Positions 1-7,302 are shown, counted from the stretch's first letter. The stretch is DNA of 24,999 bases from Thiobacillus denitrificans (GCA_002424845.1 DILD01000077.1:1-24999), one strand, 5' to 3'. Notes: generated by a model not told the origin, from the sequence alone. A program made the numbers and translations.

Positions 1-1111
1 GGTCGCGGTGATCGGCGCCGACGCCCGCCATCTGCCGGCACGCCCCGCGGCCGGCCTGTTCACACAGGCCACCCGCGCGCAACTCGGCCTGCCCACCGCG
101 GAAGAGGAAGCCGACGCAGCCACCAACGATCTGATCCAGTTGCTGATCCAGGGGCCCGCACTCCTCAGTTGGCAGGCGTGGAACAACGATGAGCCGAACC
201 CCGCCTCGCCGCTGGTGCTGCGGCTGCAGGCGCTGCACCAGGCCGCATGGAAAATCGCCCTGCCCGAGCGGATCGGCGGTCTGCCGCCCGCGCAATCCAG
301 CCGGCTGCCCGACATCGGCGCACAACCCGCACCGGTGGCGCCGGCCCCATCCCTGCCACGGCGCTATTCGGCCACCGCCTACCAGACCCTGCTCGACTGT
401 CCGTACCGCTTTTTTGTGACCCATGTGCTGGGTATCCGTGAACTCGGGGAAGCTGACGATGCGCTCGACAAGAGCGATTACGGCAATGCCCTGCACCGCA
501 TCCTGAAAGCGTTTCACGACAGCACTCCGCCACCGGAACCTGGCCCCGCACTGGCCCGATTGCGGGAAATCTCCGCCGCCGAATTCGCCACGCTGCCCGC
601 CTGGACGGCGGCGGCGTGGCGCAGCCGCTGGCAAGCCGTCCAGCCTGCCTACATCGATGCTTGGCTGACCCATATGGCCGCAGGCTGGCGCTATGAATCC
701 GGCGAAACCGATTTCGCGGTGCCGCACCGCGTGGCCGGCCTGGGCGATATTACCCTGCACGGTCGCATCGACCGCGTCGATGTCAGGGGCGATGCCCGTT
801 ATGTAATCGACTACAAGACCGGCGCCGCGCTCAGTCTGAAAAAGAAACTCCAGGCGCCCGGCGAAGCCGTCCAGCTGCCTTTCTACGCCTGGCTGTGCGA
901 AGCTGCCGCGGCTTATCTGCCGATCAACGAATCCCCCGTCGCCGCAATCGAGCTCTCCGGTGAAACCGACGTCGATGCCATCAGCCGCCGTCTGCCCGAA
1001 CTGCTCGAAGCCCTTGCCGCCGGAGCCGCATTGCCCGCTTCAGGCATCGATGCCGTCTGCCGGCATTGCGAAGCACAGGGCTTGTGCAGAAAAGGCATGT
1101 GGAATGAATAA
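1..1111 (+). CDS. addB: AddB-like PD-(D/E)XK nuclease, C-terminal part (5' end outside window)
   Basis: The reading frame is open from base 2 to a TAA at 1109-1111, so only the C-terminal ~369 residues are here. A first cysteine lies in LDCPYRFF (bases ~390-414). A nuclease core follows, with RIDRVD and then IDYKTG (bases ~764-823), the Asp and Asp-x-Lys positions of the PD-(D/E)XK fold. Near the end is CRHCEAQGLC; with the early cysteine this is the four-cysteine layout of the 4Fe-4S cluster that staples AddB-type nuclease domains. In the family this subunit pairs with an AddA/UvrD-like helicase-nuclease in double-strand-break processing. The expected partner gene is not next door but at 24659, beyond 23.5 kb of inserted genes. 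The last 100 residues also occur as a degraded copy at 15739-15976. The domain call is firm; AddB rather than a related RecB-like nuclease rests on the partner gene. Confidence 0.85.
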   Translation, partial: VAVIGADARHLPARPAAGLFTQATRAQLGLPTAEEEADAATNDLIQLLIQGPALLSWQAWNNDEPNPASPLVLRLQALHQAAWKIALPERIGGLPPAQSSRLPDIGAQPAPVAPAPSLPRRYSATAYQTLLDCPYRFFVTHVLGIRELGEADDALDKSDYGNALHRILKAFHDSTPPPEPGPALARLREISAAEFATLPAWTAAAWRSRWQAVQPAYIDAWLTHMAAGWRYESGETDFAVPHRVAGLGDITLHGRIDRVDVRGDARYVIDYKTGAALSLKKKLQAPGEAVQLPFYAWLCEAAAAYLPINESPVAAIELSGETDVDAISRRLPELLEALAAGAALPASGIDAVCRHCEAQGLCRKGMWNE

Positions 1112-1143
1112 GTCCGCGGACAGGGCCATCCCGTCCGCGGACT
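1111..1143. repeat. Inverted repeat just after addB
   Basis: AGTCCGCGGAC at 1111-1121 faces GTCCGCGGACT at 1133-1143 across an 11-base spacer. Each arm is itself nearly palindromic around CCGCGG. It directly follows the addB stop and adjoins a second hairpin, so both probably separate the two convergent transcripts. No T-run follows it. Confidence 0.5.
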
Positions 1144-1184
1144 GATGCCTGAACCGGCAGCGCGAAGCGCCGGTTCAGGCATCA
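1143..1184. terminator. Strong hairpin between convergent genes, possible bidirectional terminator
   Basis: TGATGCCTGAACCGGC at 1143-1158 pairs perfectly with GCCGGTTCAGGCATCA at 1169-1184, a 16-bp stem with a 10-base loop. It lies between the addB stop (1111) and the stop of the leftward reductase-globin gene (1205), where a transcription barrier is expected. There is no T-tract on either side, so it is not a textbook intrinsic terminator. One arm recurs for 15 bases inside the hybrid kinase gene at 8544-8558. Confidence 0.5.
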
Positions 1185-1204
1185 GGCGATGCGATGCCAA
1201 CCCT

Positions 1205-2773
1205 TTACTGGTGGCAGTCGCTGCAATAGACGGTGCCCAGGCGCAGGTGATAACGCACCTCCTCACCCGGCTCGACAATGCGCTGGCAGCTGTCACACAC
1301 GGTGCCCACATCCATTACGATGCGATCGAAGCCTTCCACAAAGGGCTGCTCGACGCCGTTCTCCACCCGGCCGAAAGGCTTTATCTTGACGATGTCGCCA
1401 CGATAGCTTTCCTCAATCACCCGCCAGCGATCGATCAGGTGCTCGGGCACTCCATGCCGGCGGATGCAATCATCCATCAGCTTTTCACGATAATCGAACA
1501 CGTCGTCCGGAATGACCATCCAGTGATGGCTGTTGCGCGGCCGGTCTCCAAAGTACATTTTTTCGCCGGTGAAAACCTGACGCAGAAAGGAATACACCTT
1601 CTCGATCAGGCGCTGCTTGGTCACCCCCATGAAATAGGGAGACAGCACCGGATCGATAAAAACCTGGGTATAAAAATCGGTCAGAATCGCATGCAGCAAT
1701 TCGCCTTGCTTCAGCGCCGCCCACATTTCGGGATCCGGGGGAAATTCCCTGCGGTCGGATTCAAGCGCAGCGGAAACATTCTCATCGCGCGGGCTGCCAC
1801 GAAGTTCCCTGAGCACGAATGAGTCTGCCAGGATGTTCCTGTCTTCCACCCCCGCTTCGACGGCACGCTTCCGTGCGCCCTCGACCATGTCGGGATTCCC
1901 CGCCAGGTATACGCGCCACCCTGCCAGTTCAGGGTGCCGCGCAAACGCAACCGCCTCGGCACGCCCTTGCTGAAACGGTTCGGGTGCGGTTTCATCGCGC
2001 GACACACAGGGCACGTAATGAAAACCGGGGTGCTTGCGCTCAAGCTCATGCAGCGCGTCAATCAGATACAGGCCATCGCGGGCAGAACTGCCGTGATAAA
2101 GGTAAATCTGGCCTGCATGACCTGCCGCCAACGCCGCCCGGGCAATTCCGATCAGCGGTGCAAGCCCCGTACCGGTCCCGATCAGCATCAGGTTTTGTTG
2201 CCGGTTTTGCGGCGCATAGACGCAGTCCCCGCTGGGTCCATGGATGTCGATTTCGCCATTGACTTCCAGCGCGTCGAACAGCCAGTTGCTCATGGCACCA
2301 TTTTTCATGCGCTTGATGTGCAGTTCCAGGTAAGGATCCTCGCCGGGCACACTGGCCAGCGAATAGCTGCGGGTCACGCCATCCGGGCGACGCAGATTAA
2401 GAAACTGGCCTGAACGATAATTCACCGCCAGTTCCGGTTCGAGCTGGATGCGCACGATATCCGCAGCCAGCTGCTCCTTGGCAACAACCACGGCCTTGAA
2501 ATAAAGATCCTCTTCAGCGGGCGGCGCAACCTCCATGTCCTGTACGGGCCGGCAGACACAGGGCAAAAAATAATTTTTTGCCGCCAGGCTGGCCTTGATG
2601 CCGCGTTGCGCGCCTTTCGGCAGTTTGCCGCTGACCATGCGCTGCATGCAGACATGACAGATGCCGTCACGACACGAGAAGGGCAAATTGACCCCCTGGC
2701 GCAGAAATGCCTCCAGTATGGTTTCACCCGCGCGACAACTATAGGTCTTGCCTTGATACGTAATTTCAGCCAT
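1205..2773 (-). CDS. 2Fe-2S ferredoxin / flavin reductase / truncated haemoglobin fusion with C-terminal zinc-ribbon-like motif
   Basis: The 522-aa protein reads as four modules. Residues 1-80 are a plant-type ferredoxin with Cys34, Cys39, Cys42 and Cys72. Residues ~85-315 are an FNR-type reductase with the FAD motif RSYSLAS (135-141) and the nucleotide motif GTGTGLAPLIG (199-209). Residues ~350-465 look like a truncated haemoglobin, with His416 or His417 in NSHHWMVIP at the expected proximal-histidine place. The last 30 residues carry Cys493, Cys496, Cys517 and Cys520, a zinc-ribbon layout. The order is the reverse of classical flavohaemoglobin (globin first). Likely function: electrons from NAD(P)H to a haem that handles O2 or NO, or senses them for the signalling genes nearby; this is inference. 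The ATG at 2773 is chosen because the ferredoxin homology starts there and a GGAAAAGAG purine stretch precedes it. It overlaps the upstream gene by 8 bases. Confidence 0.85.
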   Translation of the reverse strand: MAEITYQGKTYSCRAGETILEAFLRQGVNLPFSCRDGICHVCMQRMVSGKLPKGAQRGIKASLAAKNYFLPCVCRPVQDMEVAPPAEEDLYFKAVVVAKEQLAADIVRIQLEPELAVNYRSGQFLNLRRPDGVTRSYSLASVPGEDPYLELHIKRMKNGAMSNWLFDALEVNGEIDIHGPSGDCVYAPQNRQQNLMLIGTGTGLAPLIGIARAALAAGHAGQIYLYHGSSARDGLYLIDALHELERKHPGFHYVPCVSRDETAPEPFQQGRAEAVAFARHPELAGWRVYLAGNPDMVEGARKRAVEAGVEDRNILADSFVLRELRGSPRDENVSAALESDRREFPPDPEMWAALKQGELLHAILTDFYTQVFIDPVLSPYFMGVTKQRLIEKVYSFLRQVFTGEKMYFGDRPRNSHHWMVIPDDVFDYREKLMDDCIRRHGVPEHLIDRWRVIEESYRGDIVKIKPFGRVENGVEQPFVEGFDRIVMDVGTVCDSCQRIVEPGEEVRYHLRLGTVYCSDCHQ

Positions 2774-3170
2774 TTCTCTTTTCCAGATTCGCCGGATCCC
2801 CTGCGCAGGCACGGCTGCTGCCGGGGATCTCGATCCAGTCTTCCCTGAGGATGCGCACACGCAGGGCTTCCCTGGACAATTGCATCATATTTTTCACGCC
2901 TGTGCGCAGGGCCACCTGCAACAGATAATCGGTATTGCAGTCGTATTCACGGCAGACACGCGGACGGCTTTCCCTGTTTTTGCATCGGAGCGCCGCTCGG
3001 TCCAGGTGGATGCAGAACCCATCGGGGGACTTGTCGACGCATCCCTTGGCAGGGGCCCCATTTTCACCGGGCGGGCGTTCGCGCTCATCAAAGCGCACGA
3101 TCAGGCGGCAGCAAAACGTGTCGCAGCCCAGCCGCCTGCCTTCGTCGCAATCAATCAGCTTGTCGCGCAA
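2766..3170 (-). CDS. YkgJ-like cysteine-cluster protein
   Basis: The protein is 134 aa and cysteine-rich: Cys8, Cys16, then CDTFCC at 16-21, with further cysteines in the middle (GCVDKS, GFCIHLD, LRCKNRESRPRVCREYDC). This spacing and the RPRVCREYDC stretch match the YkgJ family (PF03692), proposed to bind zinc or iron. No catalytic role is established for the family. The start is probably TTG at 3170: an in-frame stop lies six codons upstream and no ATG or GTG lies between. The stop overlaps the ATG of the reductase-globin gene as ATGGCTGA, so the two are probably translationally coupled; a metal-cluster assembly or repair role for that protein is a guess. Confidence 0.7.
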   Translation of the reverse strand: MRDKLIDCDEGRRLGCDTFCCRLIVRFDERERPPGENGAPAKGCVDKSPDGFCIHLDRAALRCKNRESRPRVCREYDCNTDYLLQVALRTGVKNMMQLSREALRVRILREDWIEIPGSSRACAGDPANLEKRNG

Positions 3171-3212
3171 GCCCCGAGACCCCGGTCATGACAGCAAACA
3201 GGTTTTCAGGTC

Positions 3213-3338
3213 TTAGCGCCACGAAATCCGGGCGCCCCACCAGAGCAGGCCCTCGGCCAACAGGCACAGCAGGCCTGCTGCGACGGGCTGCTTGTGCAAA
3301 CCCTCAGGCGTTACCCGTACTCGATGTGTCCGATTCAT
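3213..3338 (-). CDS. Small hypothetical protein with one hydrophobic segment (41 aa)
   Basis: A 41-codon frame begins at ATG 3338-3336, preceded by GGAGGGAGTG, a strong ribosome-binding site for this region. The product starts with a basic stretch (MNRTHRVRV) and has a hydrophobic run from about residue 18 to 36 (PVAAGLLCLLAEGLLWWGA) that could be a membrane segment. It lies in the gap between the Roadblock gene and the ykgJ-like gene on the same strand. I do not recognise it. The good ribosome-binding site and position support it; its small size keeps confidence low. Confidence 0.4.
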   Translation of the reverse strand: MNRTHRVRVTPEGLHKQPVAAGLLCLLAEGLLWWGARISWR

Positions 3339-3378
3339 CACTCCCTCCGATCGGCTTGCGCCTCCCGGCCAGTGCCGC

Positions 3379-3762
3379 TCAAACGATGCCGAGGCCCGCA
3401 ATTTCGGTCGCGGTTCGCCTGGCTTCCAGCAGCATCATTCCGAGGTTGGCGCTTGGGCGCGACACCACGGCCAACACGGCTTTCTCGCCAATCCGCAGCA
3501 ACAGCACATAGCCTTCTTCGCCGTGAATCAGGATCTGCTTGAGGCTGCCGCGATTGAGCTCAGTGGATGCCTTTTCGCCCAGCGACAGCAAGGTCGCACA
3601 CATCGCGCCGAGGCGCACGCTGTTCACGGCATCGCCGAGAATCGAGGCCAGGGTATGTCCGTCGCGCGACATCATCGCGGATGCCTGGATGTCTGAAGAC
3701 GTGGAATTCAGTTTTTTCAGAATGGGCGTAACAGCATCTGATACCGCTTTTTTGTCATGCAC
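3379..3762 (-). CDS. Roadblock/LC7 domain protein (first of two)
   Basis: This 127-aa protein has the Roadblock/LC7 layout: N-terminal helix, ASAMMSRDGHTLAS strand pair, long helix with LGAMCATLLSLGEKASTEL, then LKQILIHGEEGYVLLLRIGEKAVLAVVSRPSANLGMM. Bacterial members such as MglB and CvnB form dimers that bind and regulate small GTPases of the Ras-like/MglA type. A candidate GTPase is encoded at 5615-6184. The start is GTG at 3762 with GGGGA six bases upstream. The C-terminal RPSANLGMMLLEARR is shared with the neighbour at 3854-4258 (RKSANLGMVLTKARA), so the two are probably paralogues. A terminator separates it from that neighbour, so it may be expressed independently. Confidence 0.75.
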   Translation of the reverse strand: MHDKKAVSDAVTPILKKLNSTSSDIQASAMMSRDGHTLASILGDAVNSVRLGAMCATLLSLGEKASTELNRGSLKQILIHGEEGYVLLLRIGEKAVLAVVSRPSANLGMMLLEARRTATEIAGLGIV

Positions 3763-3784
3763 CGCTATCCCCTTTTATAAAAAC

Positions 3785-3818
3785 ACTAGTGTATCTGAAA
3801 GTACTAGTGTGTCCGAAA
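3785..3818. repeat. Tandem 16-bp repeat between the two Roadblock genes, possible operator
   Basis: ACTAGTGTATCTGAAA (3785-3800) is followed by ACTAGTGTGTCCGAAA (3803-3818): two mismatches and an 18-bp period. Each copy begins with the palindrome ACTAGT. The pair lies 23 bases upstream of the first Roadblock gene (leftward) and just beyond the terminator of the preceding transcript, where a promoter for the downstream group is expected. A TATAAA (minus strand, 3779-3774) lies too close to the start to be its -10 if the ribosome-binding site is used. A tandem binding site for a regulator is inferred. Confidence 0.45.
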
Positions 3819-3845
3819 AAACGGCCCAGGCAACGCGCCTGGACC
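3816..3845 (-). terminator. Rho-independent terminator after the second Roadblock gene
   Basis: On the minus strand, GGTCCAGGC (from 3845) pairs with GCCTGGGCC across the loop GCGTT, a 9-bp stem with one G-U pair, followed by G and six Ts (3821-3816). The hairpin starts 9 bases after the stop of the Roadblock gene at 3854. It should end the leftward transcript that begins near 7302. Confidence 0.75.
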
Positions 3846-3853
3846 CGAACGCA

Positions 3854-4258
3854 TCAAGCCATGGCTTCCAGCGAAGGCATCGCTGCGCGTGCCTTGGTCA
3901 ACACCATGCCCAGGTTGGCGCTTTTGCGGCAAACAAAGGTCGCCACCTGATCTTCGTTCTTTTTTGCACGCATGAAAACGTGGATCAGGTTGTCGCTGTT
4001 GACGATGATTTCCTGGAAGTAGTGGTGCGTCTCATTGGTCGTGCCACGTGCCTTCTTGAAAATGTTTTCAATCAGGGTGACGTTGGCGCCCTGGAACAGG
4101 TCGGAGGTGGCGGCTGCGAGCACGTCCATCACTTCGCTGGGGTGGGAGTCCACGGTTTTGACGGCCAGCAGCATGCCGGAAGCCAGATCGGTATAACCGC
4201 CGGCAACACATTCGGGAATGGTGGCAACGGCATCGTTGAGTGCTTTATCAAGTGACAT
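3854..4258 (-). CDS. Roadblock/LC7-like protein (second copy)
   Basis: This 134-aa protein is weaker in sequence but has the same plan as its neighbour: an N-terminal helix (ALNDAVATIPECVAGGYTDLASGMLLAV), a helix with VMDVLAAATSDLFQG, strands around HYFQEIIVNSDNLIHVFMRAKKNEDQVATFVCRKSANLGMVL. The closing SANLGM motif matches the first Roadblock protein. Roadblock proteins work as dimers, and two different copies could form a heterodimer that regulates the GTPase at 5615-6184; this is inference. AGAAGG lies about 9 bases before the ATG. The gene follows the ABC-phosphatase gene by 28 bases and is closed by a terminator, so it is the last gene of its transcript. Confidence 0.65.
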   Translation of the reverse strand: MSLDKALNDAVATIPECVAGGYTDLASGMLLAVKTVDSHPSEVMDVLAAATSDLFQGANVTLIENIFKKARGTTNETHHYFQEIIVNSDNLIHVFMRAKKNEDQVATFVCRKSANLGMVLTKARAAMPSLEAMA

Positions 4259-4286
4259 TTTTCAAATCCTTCTATCTATTCAAGTT

Positions 4287-5618
4287 TCAAACATGGGCCG
4301 GTTGGCCACTCTTTTTCTGGCGGCTCGAGACAAAGTCCGCGAACCGTTCCAAAAATCTTTCCTGCTCGTTGGATTGCACCCAGCGCTGCTCGATCCGACG
4401 AACAATTTCCAGTGCCTGCACGGCGTTCTTGCCTTCCAGAATCAAATGCGAGGCCAGCAGGGTACCCGTCCGGCCCAGTCCGGCCCGGCAGTGATAGGCG
4501 ACCACATGACCGTTCGCGATGAGGCCGGACACCCGGTTGCACATCCGTTCCGCCTCTTCCTCGGTGGGCGCATGCATATCCTTGACCGGCATATGGATGC
4601 CCTGAATGCCATAGCGCTCGAGCAGTGCCGGATCGACCGGCCTGGTCGTCAGCGAAACCAGCGTGGTCAAACCCACCCGCTTCAGCGCCGCGAGGTCGTA
4701 TTCGATGTCCTGCACAATGCCCGGCCGGGGCGTGCCGGCAAGCCGGCCCTTTTTCAGCCACAAAAACCCGCGCGGACCGAGACCCTCCCTGACATAGTTC
4801 GTGGCCTCGTCCGGCAATGGCTTCAACAAGGGCAGCATCGACTCGTCCACCTCTTCCGGTTTGGCGCCGGGCGAGGGCATCACGCACGACCCGGTACGCA
4901 CGAAATCCTCGATAAGGGGCGTGGCGGGATGTCTGAAGAACTCGAGGGTCGGCGCGCAAGCCTGGACCGCGCCCCCCGCCAGCAAGGCGGTCTGGCCGCC
5001 GAGTTCCAGCGCATCCTGCTGATTGTGCGATACCACCAGCACGCCGCGTTTTTCACCCTGCGCCCTGAGGAAGCGCAACAGCGGCAGGCTTTCTTCCCAA
5101 TTGAGATTGGCCGTCGGTTCATCGACACATAGCAGCCGCGGATTCGATGCCGCGGTACGCGCGATCGCCAGATGCCGTTGCATGGCCAGGGGCAACTCCA
5201 CGACCGAGCAGTCAAGGCTGTCCAGCAATCGCTCCAAACCCGCCTCCACCAGCAGCCGGGCGGCGACCTCGCGCTTGGCCAGCGGGGTCAGCTGGCTGCG
5301 CTCGGGCAGATCGCTGATCATGTTCTCCAGCACACTGGACAGCATCAGGCGCGCATTCTGGGCAACCAGCGCCGGCGCATGCTCCGTTCCCAGCGGCTCG
5401 CCGGCAAATGCGGCGTCGCCCCAGGTCCGGAATGAGGGCACCGCATGATTGATTCCGGCAATGGTGCGCAGCAGGGTTGACTTGCCCGTTGCCATGGGAC
5501 CCATCACCACCATCACACCCGGCCCGTCGATTTCCAGATTGACCGCGTTCAGCACTACGCGATCGCCGAATGCGACGCCATAGTCACGCAGGGAAAGGAT
5601 GGGCGGAGACGAACTCAT
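4287..5618 (-). CDS. ABC-type ATPase fused to a dual-specificity protein phosphatase
   Basis: The N-terminal ~240 residues are an ABC ATPase: Walker A GPMATGKST (40-48), Walker B LLCVDEPT (162-169) and switch His198 in VVSHNQ. The signature motif is degenerate: LPLAMQ at 142-147 stands where LSGGQ is expected. Residues ~295-435 are a dual-specificity/tyrosine phosphatase: the loop HCRAGLGRTG (376-385) holds nucleophile Cys377 and Arg383, and Asp347 in PVKDMHAP is placed as general acid. No membrane segment is visible, and no permease gene is near, so a transport role is doubtful. The gene overlaps the GTPase gene by 4 bases (ATGA), so the two are almost certainly made together. I infer a cytosolic enzyme that dephosphorylates a module partner, with ATP-dependent control. 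No separate stop lies between the domains; the fusion is real in this sequence. Confidence 0.85.
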   Translation of the reverse strand: MSSSPPILSLRDYGVAFGDRVVLNAVNLEIDGPGVMVVMGPMATGKSTLLRTIAGINHAVPSFRTWGDAAFAGEPLGTEHAPALVAQNARLMLSSVLENMISDLPERSQLTPLAKREVAARLLVEAGLERLLDSLDCSVVELPLAMQRHLAIARTAASNPRLLCVDEPTANLNWEESLPLLRFLRAQGEKRGVLVVSHNQQDALELGGQTALLAGGAVQACAPTLEFFRHPATPLIEDFVRTGSCVMPSPGAKPEEVDESMLPLLKPLPDEATNYVREGLGPRGFLWLKKGRLAGTPRPGIVQDIEYDLAALKRVGLTTLVSLTTRPVDPALLERYGIQGIHMPVKDMHAPTEEEAERMCNRVSGLIANGHVVAYHCRAGLGRTGTLLASHLILEGKNAVQALEIVRRIEQRWVQSNEQERFLERFADFVSSRQKKSGQPAHV

Positions 5619-6184
5619 ACTGCCGCCGCGCCTGCCATTTCTTCCTGGGTCTGCAAGCCCGGGTCGAGCGTATACAGCAACGACTGCACCAGCGTCACCA
5701 CATCCTCGGGTTTGCGTCCGTCGACTTCAAAAATGGGGGCCGTCGACATGCCACGCTGCGCCAGCCGTGCCACATAGTCTTCCAGCCCCGGGCCTTTCCC
5801 AGGCTGCAGGCGGGTGACGCCTATGGCCAAAGCCGTGCGGTCGATAAAGCTCTTGAAGCTATCCAGATAGACGTCCATTTCATCCAGCGGCTGGTCGCTT
5901 TCGTTATTCAGCAGAAGAATGAGCCCGATCCCGCCCTCGACGATGATTTCCCACATGAAGTCGAAGCGGATCTGTCCGGGCACGCCGTACAGATGAATGT
6001 GCTCGCCATTGCCCAGCTCCATCACGCCGTAGTCCATTGCCACGGTCGTCTTGTCCTTCATGTCCTTGACTTCATCCGTCGCGAACTCTTCCGTGGTGAA
6101 AGGCTCGATATCGCTGATCGATGCAATCGAGGTTGTTTTGCCCGCGCCCACCGGGCCGGCAAACACGATCTTGTGCGTGCTCAT
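5615..6184 (-). CDS. Small GTPase of the conservon (CvnD)/MglA-like type
   Basis: The 189-aa protein opens with a P-loop, GPVGAGKT (10-17). The switch II region reads LYGVPGQIRFDFMWEIIVEGG (from residue 65), close to the 'G-x-PGQ-x-RF-x-FMW' pattern I associate with CvnD GTPases of Streptomyces conservons. The aspartate of the usual DxxG is replaced by Gly, also common in that group. The G4 position reads NNESD (93-97) rather than NKxD, so guanine specificity is not certain. Family knowledge: such GTPases are controlled by Roadblock proteins, and two Roadblock genes lie downstream. The gene overlaps both neighbours by 4 bases (ATGA), with the receiver protein upstream and the ABC-phosphatase downstream. 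Confidence 0.8.
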   Translation of the reverse strand: MSTHKIVFAGPVGAGKTTSIASISDIEPFTTEEFATDEVKDMKDKTTVAMDYGVMELGNGEHIHLYGVPGQIRFDFMWEIIVEGGIGLILLLNNESDQPLDEMDVYLDSFKSFIDRTALAIGVTRLQPGKGPGLEDYVARLAQRGMSTAPIFEVDGRKPEDVVTLVQSLLYTLDPGLQTQEEMAGAAAV

Positions 6185-7302
6185 GCCGCAAGCTCCTGTT
6201 CGGCTTCCGCGCTGACCGGCTTGCGCTGCAGCAAGCGTTTCATGATGGACGAGAAGAGCCCGCGCTCCTTGTGCTCATCCACTTCCGGCGCCTCCCAGAT
6301 TTCATCGGAACCGCGCGCCGCCTTGCCGGCAAGGCCCGCCGCCAGGGCTGCCGTGTAAACACTGAAGACTTCCTGCACGCTCACGCCCAGCGCCTTCGCT
6401 ATCTCGTTCTTGCTGCTTGCCTGGCGCACCCAGTACGCAACGATGCGCATGTCATTGTCCGTGTAGGAAAAGCGCGTCATGTTCGGCCAGCGGCGCAAAT
6501 AGACCCGCTCATCCGCATGGGTATCCGCGGGCAAGCGCCCCCGGCTCGTCATCGAGCCCAGTTTCCACATGAAAACTTCGCGCGGCACGCTGTAGGTCTT
6601 TCCTTCAAATCGCGCAGCGGCCTGAGCGCGCGATACAAACTCGATGGCGGGGCGCTGCAGCCCGGTCGTCGAGGAAGCGCCCCCGGCGTTGCCCTCGATG
6701 ACGGCCAGCGCAAAGGCGCGAGCCTGCGATGACGACAGATTGGTCTGGATCAGGTCCGACTGGTGGTCGACCAGAATGACCCGATCGCCATAAAAGCTGA
6801 TGATGGCCACTTCTTCCCGTTTCGCGGCGTCTGCCGCCGCGGTCAGGATGCAGCCCAGCAAGTAGGCATTCGGATCGAAGGTCTGGATCTCCTGCGTCGA
6901 AGCCGGGGCCGGGGCGGATTCGGTTCTGCGGCGGGACCCCCCGATACGGGAACTCAGGAAGGCGGCCGCGCCCGCAGCCGTGGCCTTGTCCGCCAGCGCG
7001 CCGGTCGACGCGATTTTCTGGATCGCTTCCAGCAGCTTGTTCGCCGCAATCGGCTTGCGGATCACCAGAACATCTTCAGCGCTCAGGTCGGGCTGGCCCG
7101 ACAGCCCGATTGCCCGCAGCTCCGGCCGCCGTGCGTGCACGGCACGATAGCCGTCCACGGCCGCGGGCTGGTCCATATCCAGAATGGCGATATCCGCCAC
7201 ATCTTCATTCGCCAGCACCAGCGCACCATCGGCCCGGTGCTTGAAAACCAGGGACACGGACTGTCGGGTCCGGTCATCCATTCCCATGAGACAAATTTTC
7301 AT
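6181..7302 (-). CDS. Receiver-like protein with a novel middle domain and an HTH-like C-terminal region
   Basis: Residues 1-95 look like a short response-regulator receiver: Asp9-Asp10 (MGMDD), Asp42 or Asp44 in AILDMDQP as the possible phosphorylation site, and Lys83 in VIRKPI. Residues ~140-210 (VAIISFYGDRVILVDHQSDLIQTNLSSSQARAF) match no family I can name. Residues ~290-320 (YWVRQASSKNEIAKALGVSVQEVFSVYTAALAAGLAG) look like a helix-turn-helix. The end is basic (IMKRLLQRK). It is the first gene of the leftward GTPase operon and overlaps the GTPase start by ATGA; AGAAAGG lies about 10 bases before its ATG. It may pass a kinase signal to the GTPase or act as a DNA-binding regulator; neither is shown by the sequence. 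Confidence 0.6.
   Translation of the reverse strand: MKICLMGMDDRTRQSVSLVFKHRADGALVLANEDVADIAILDMDQPAAVDGYRAVHARRPELRAIGLSGQPDLSAEDVLVIRKPIAANKLLEAIQKIASTGALADKATAAGAAAFLSSRIGGSRRRTESAPAPASTQEIQTFDPNAYLLGCILTAAADAAKREEVAIISFYGDRVILVDHQSDLIQTNLSSSQARAFALAVIEGNAGGASSTTGLQRPAIEFVSRAQAAARFEGKTYSVPREVFMWKLGSMTSRGRLPADTHADERVYLRRWPNMTRFSYTDNDMRIVAYWVRQASSKNEIAKALGVSVQEVFSVYTAALAAGLAGKAARGSDEIWEAPEVDEHKERGLFSSIMKRLLQRKPVSAEAEQELAA

Noticed and set aside
1145..1822. Plus-strand frame over the reductase-globin gene
   Set aside because: It is antisense to the conserved globin and zinc-motif region and starts inside the hairpin.
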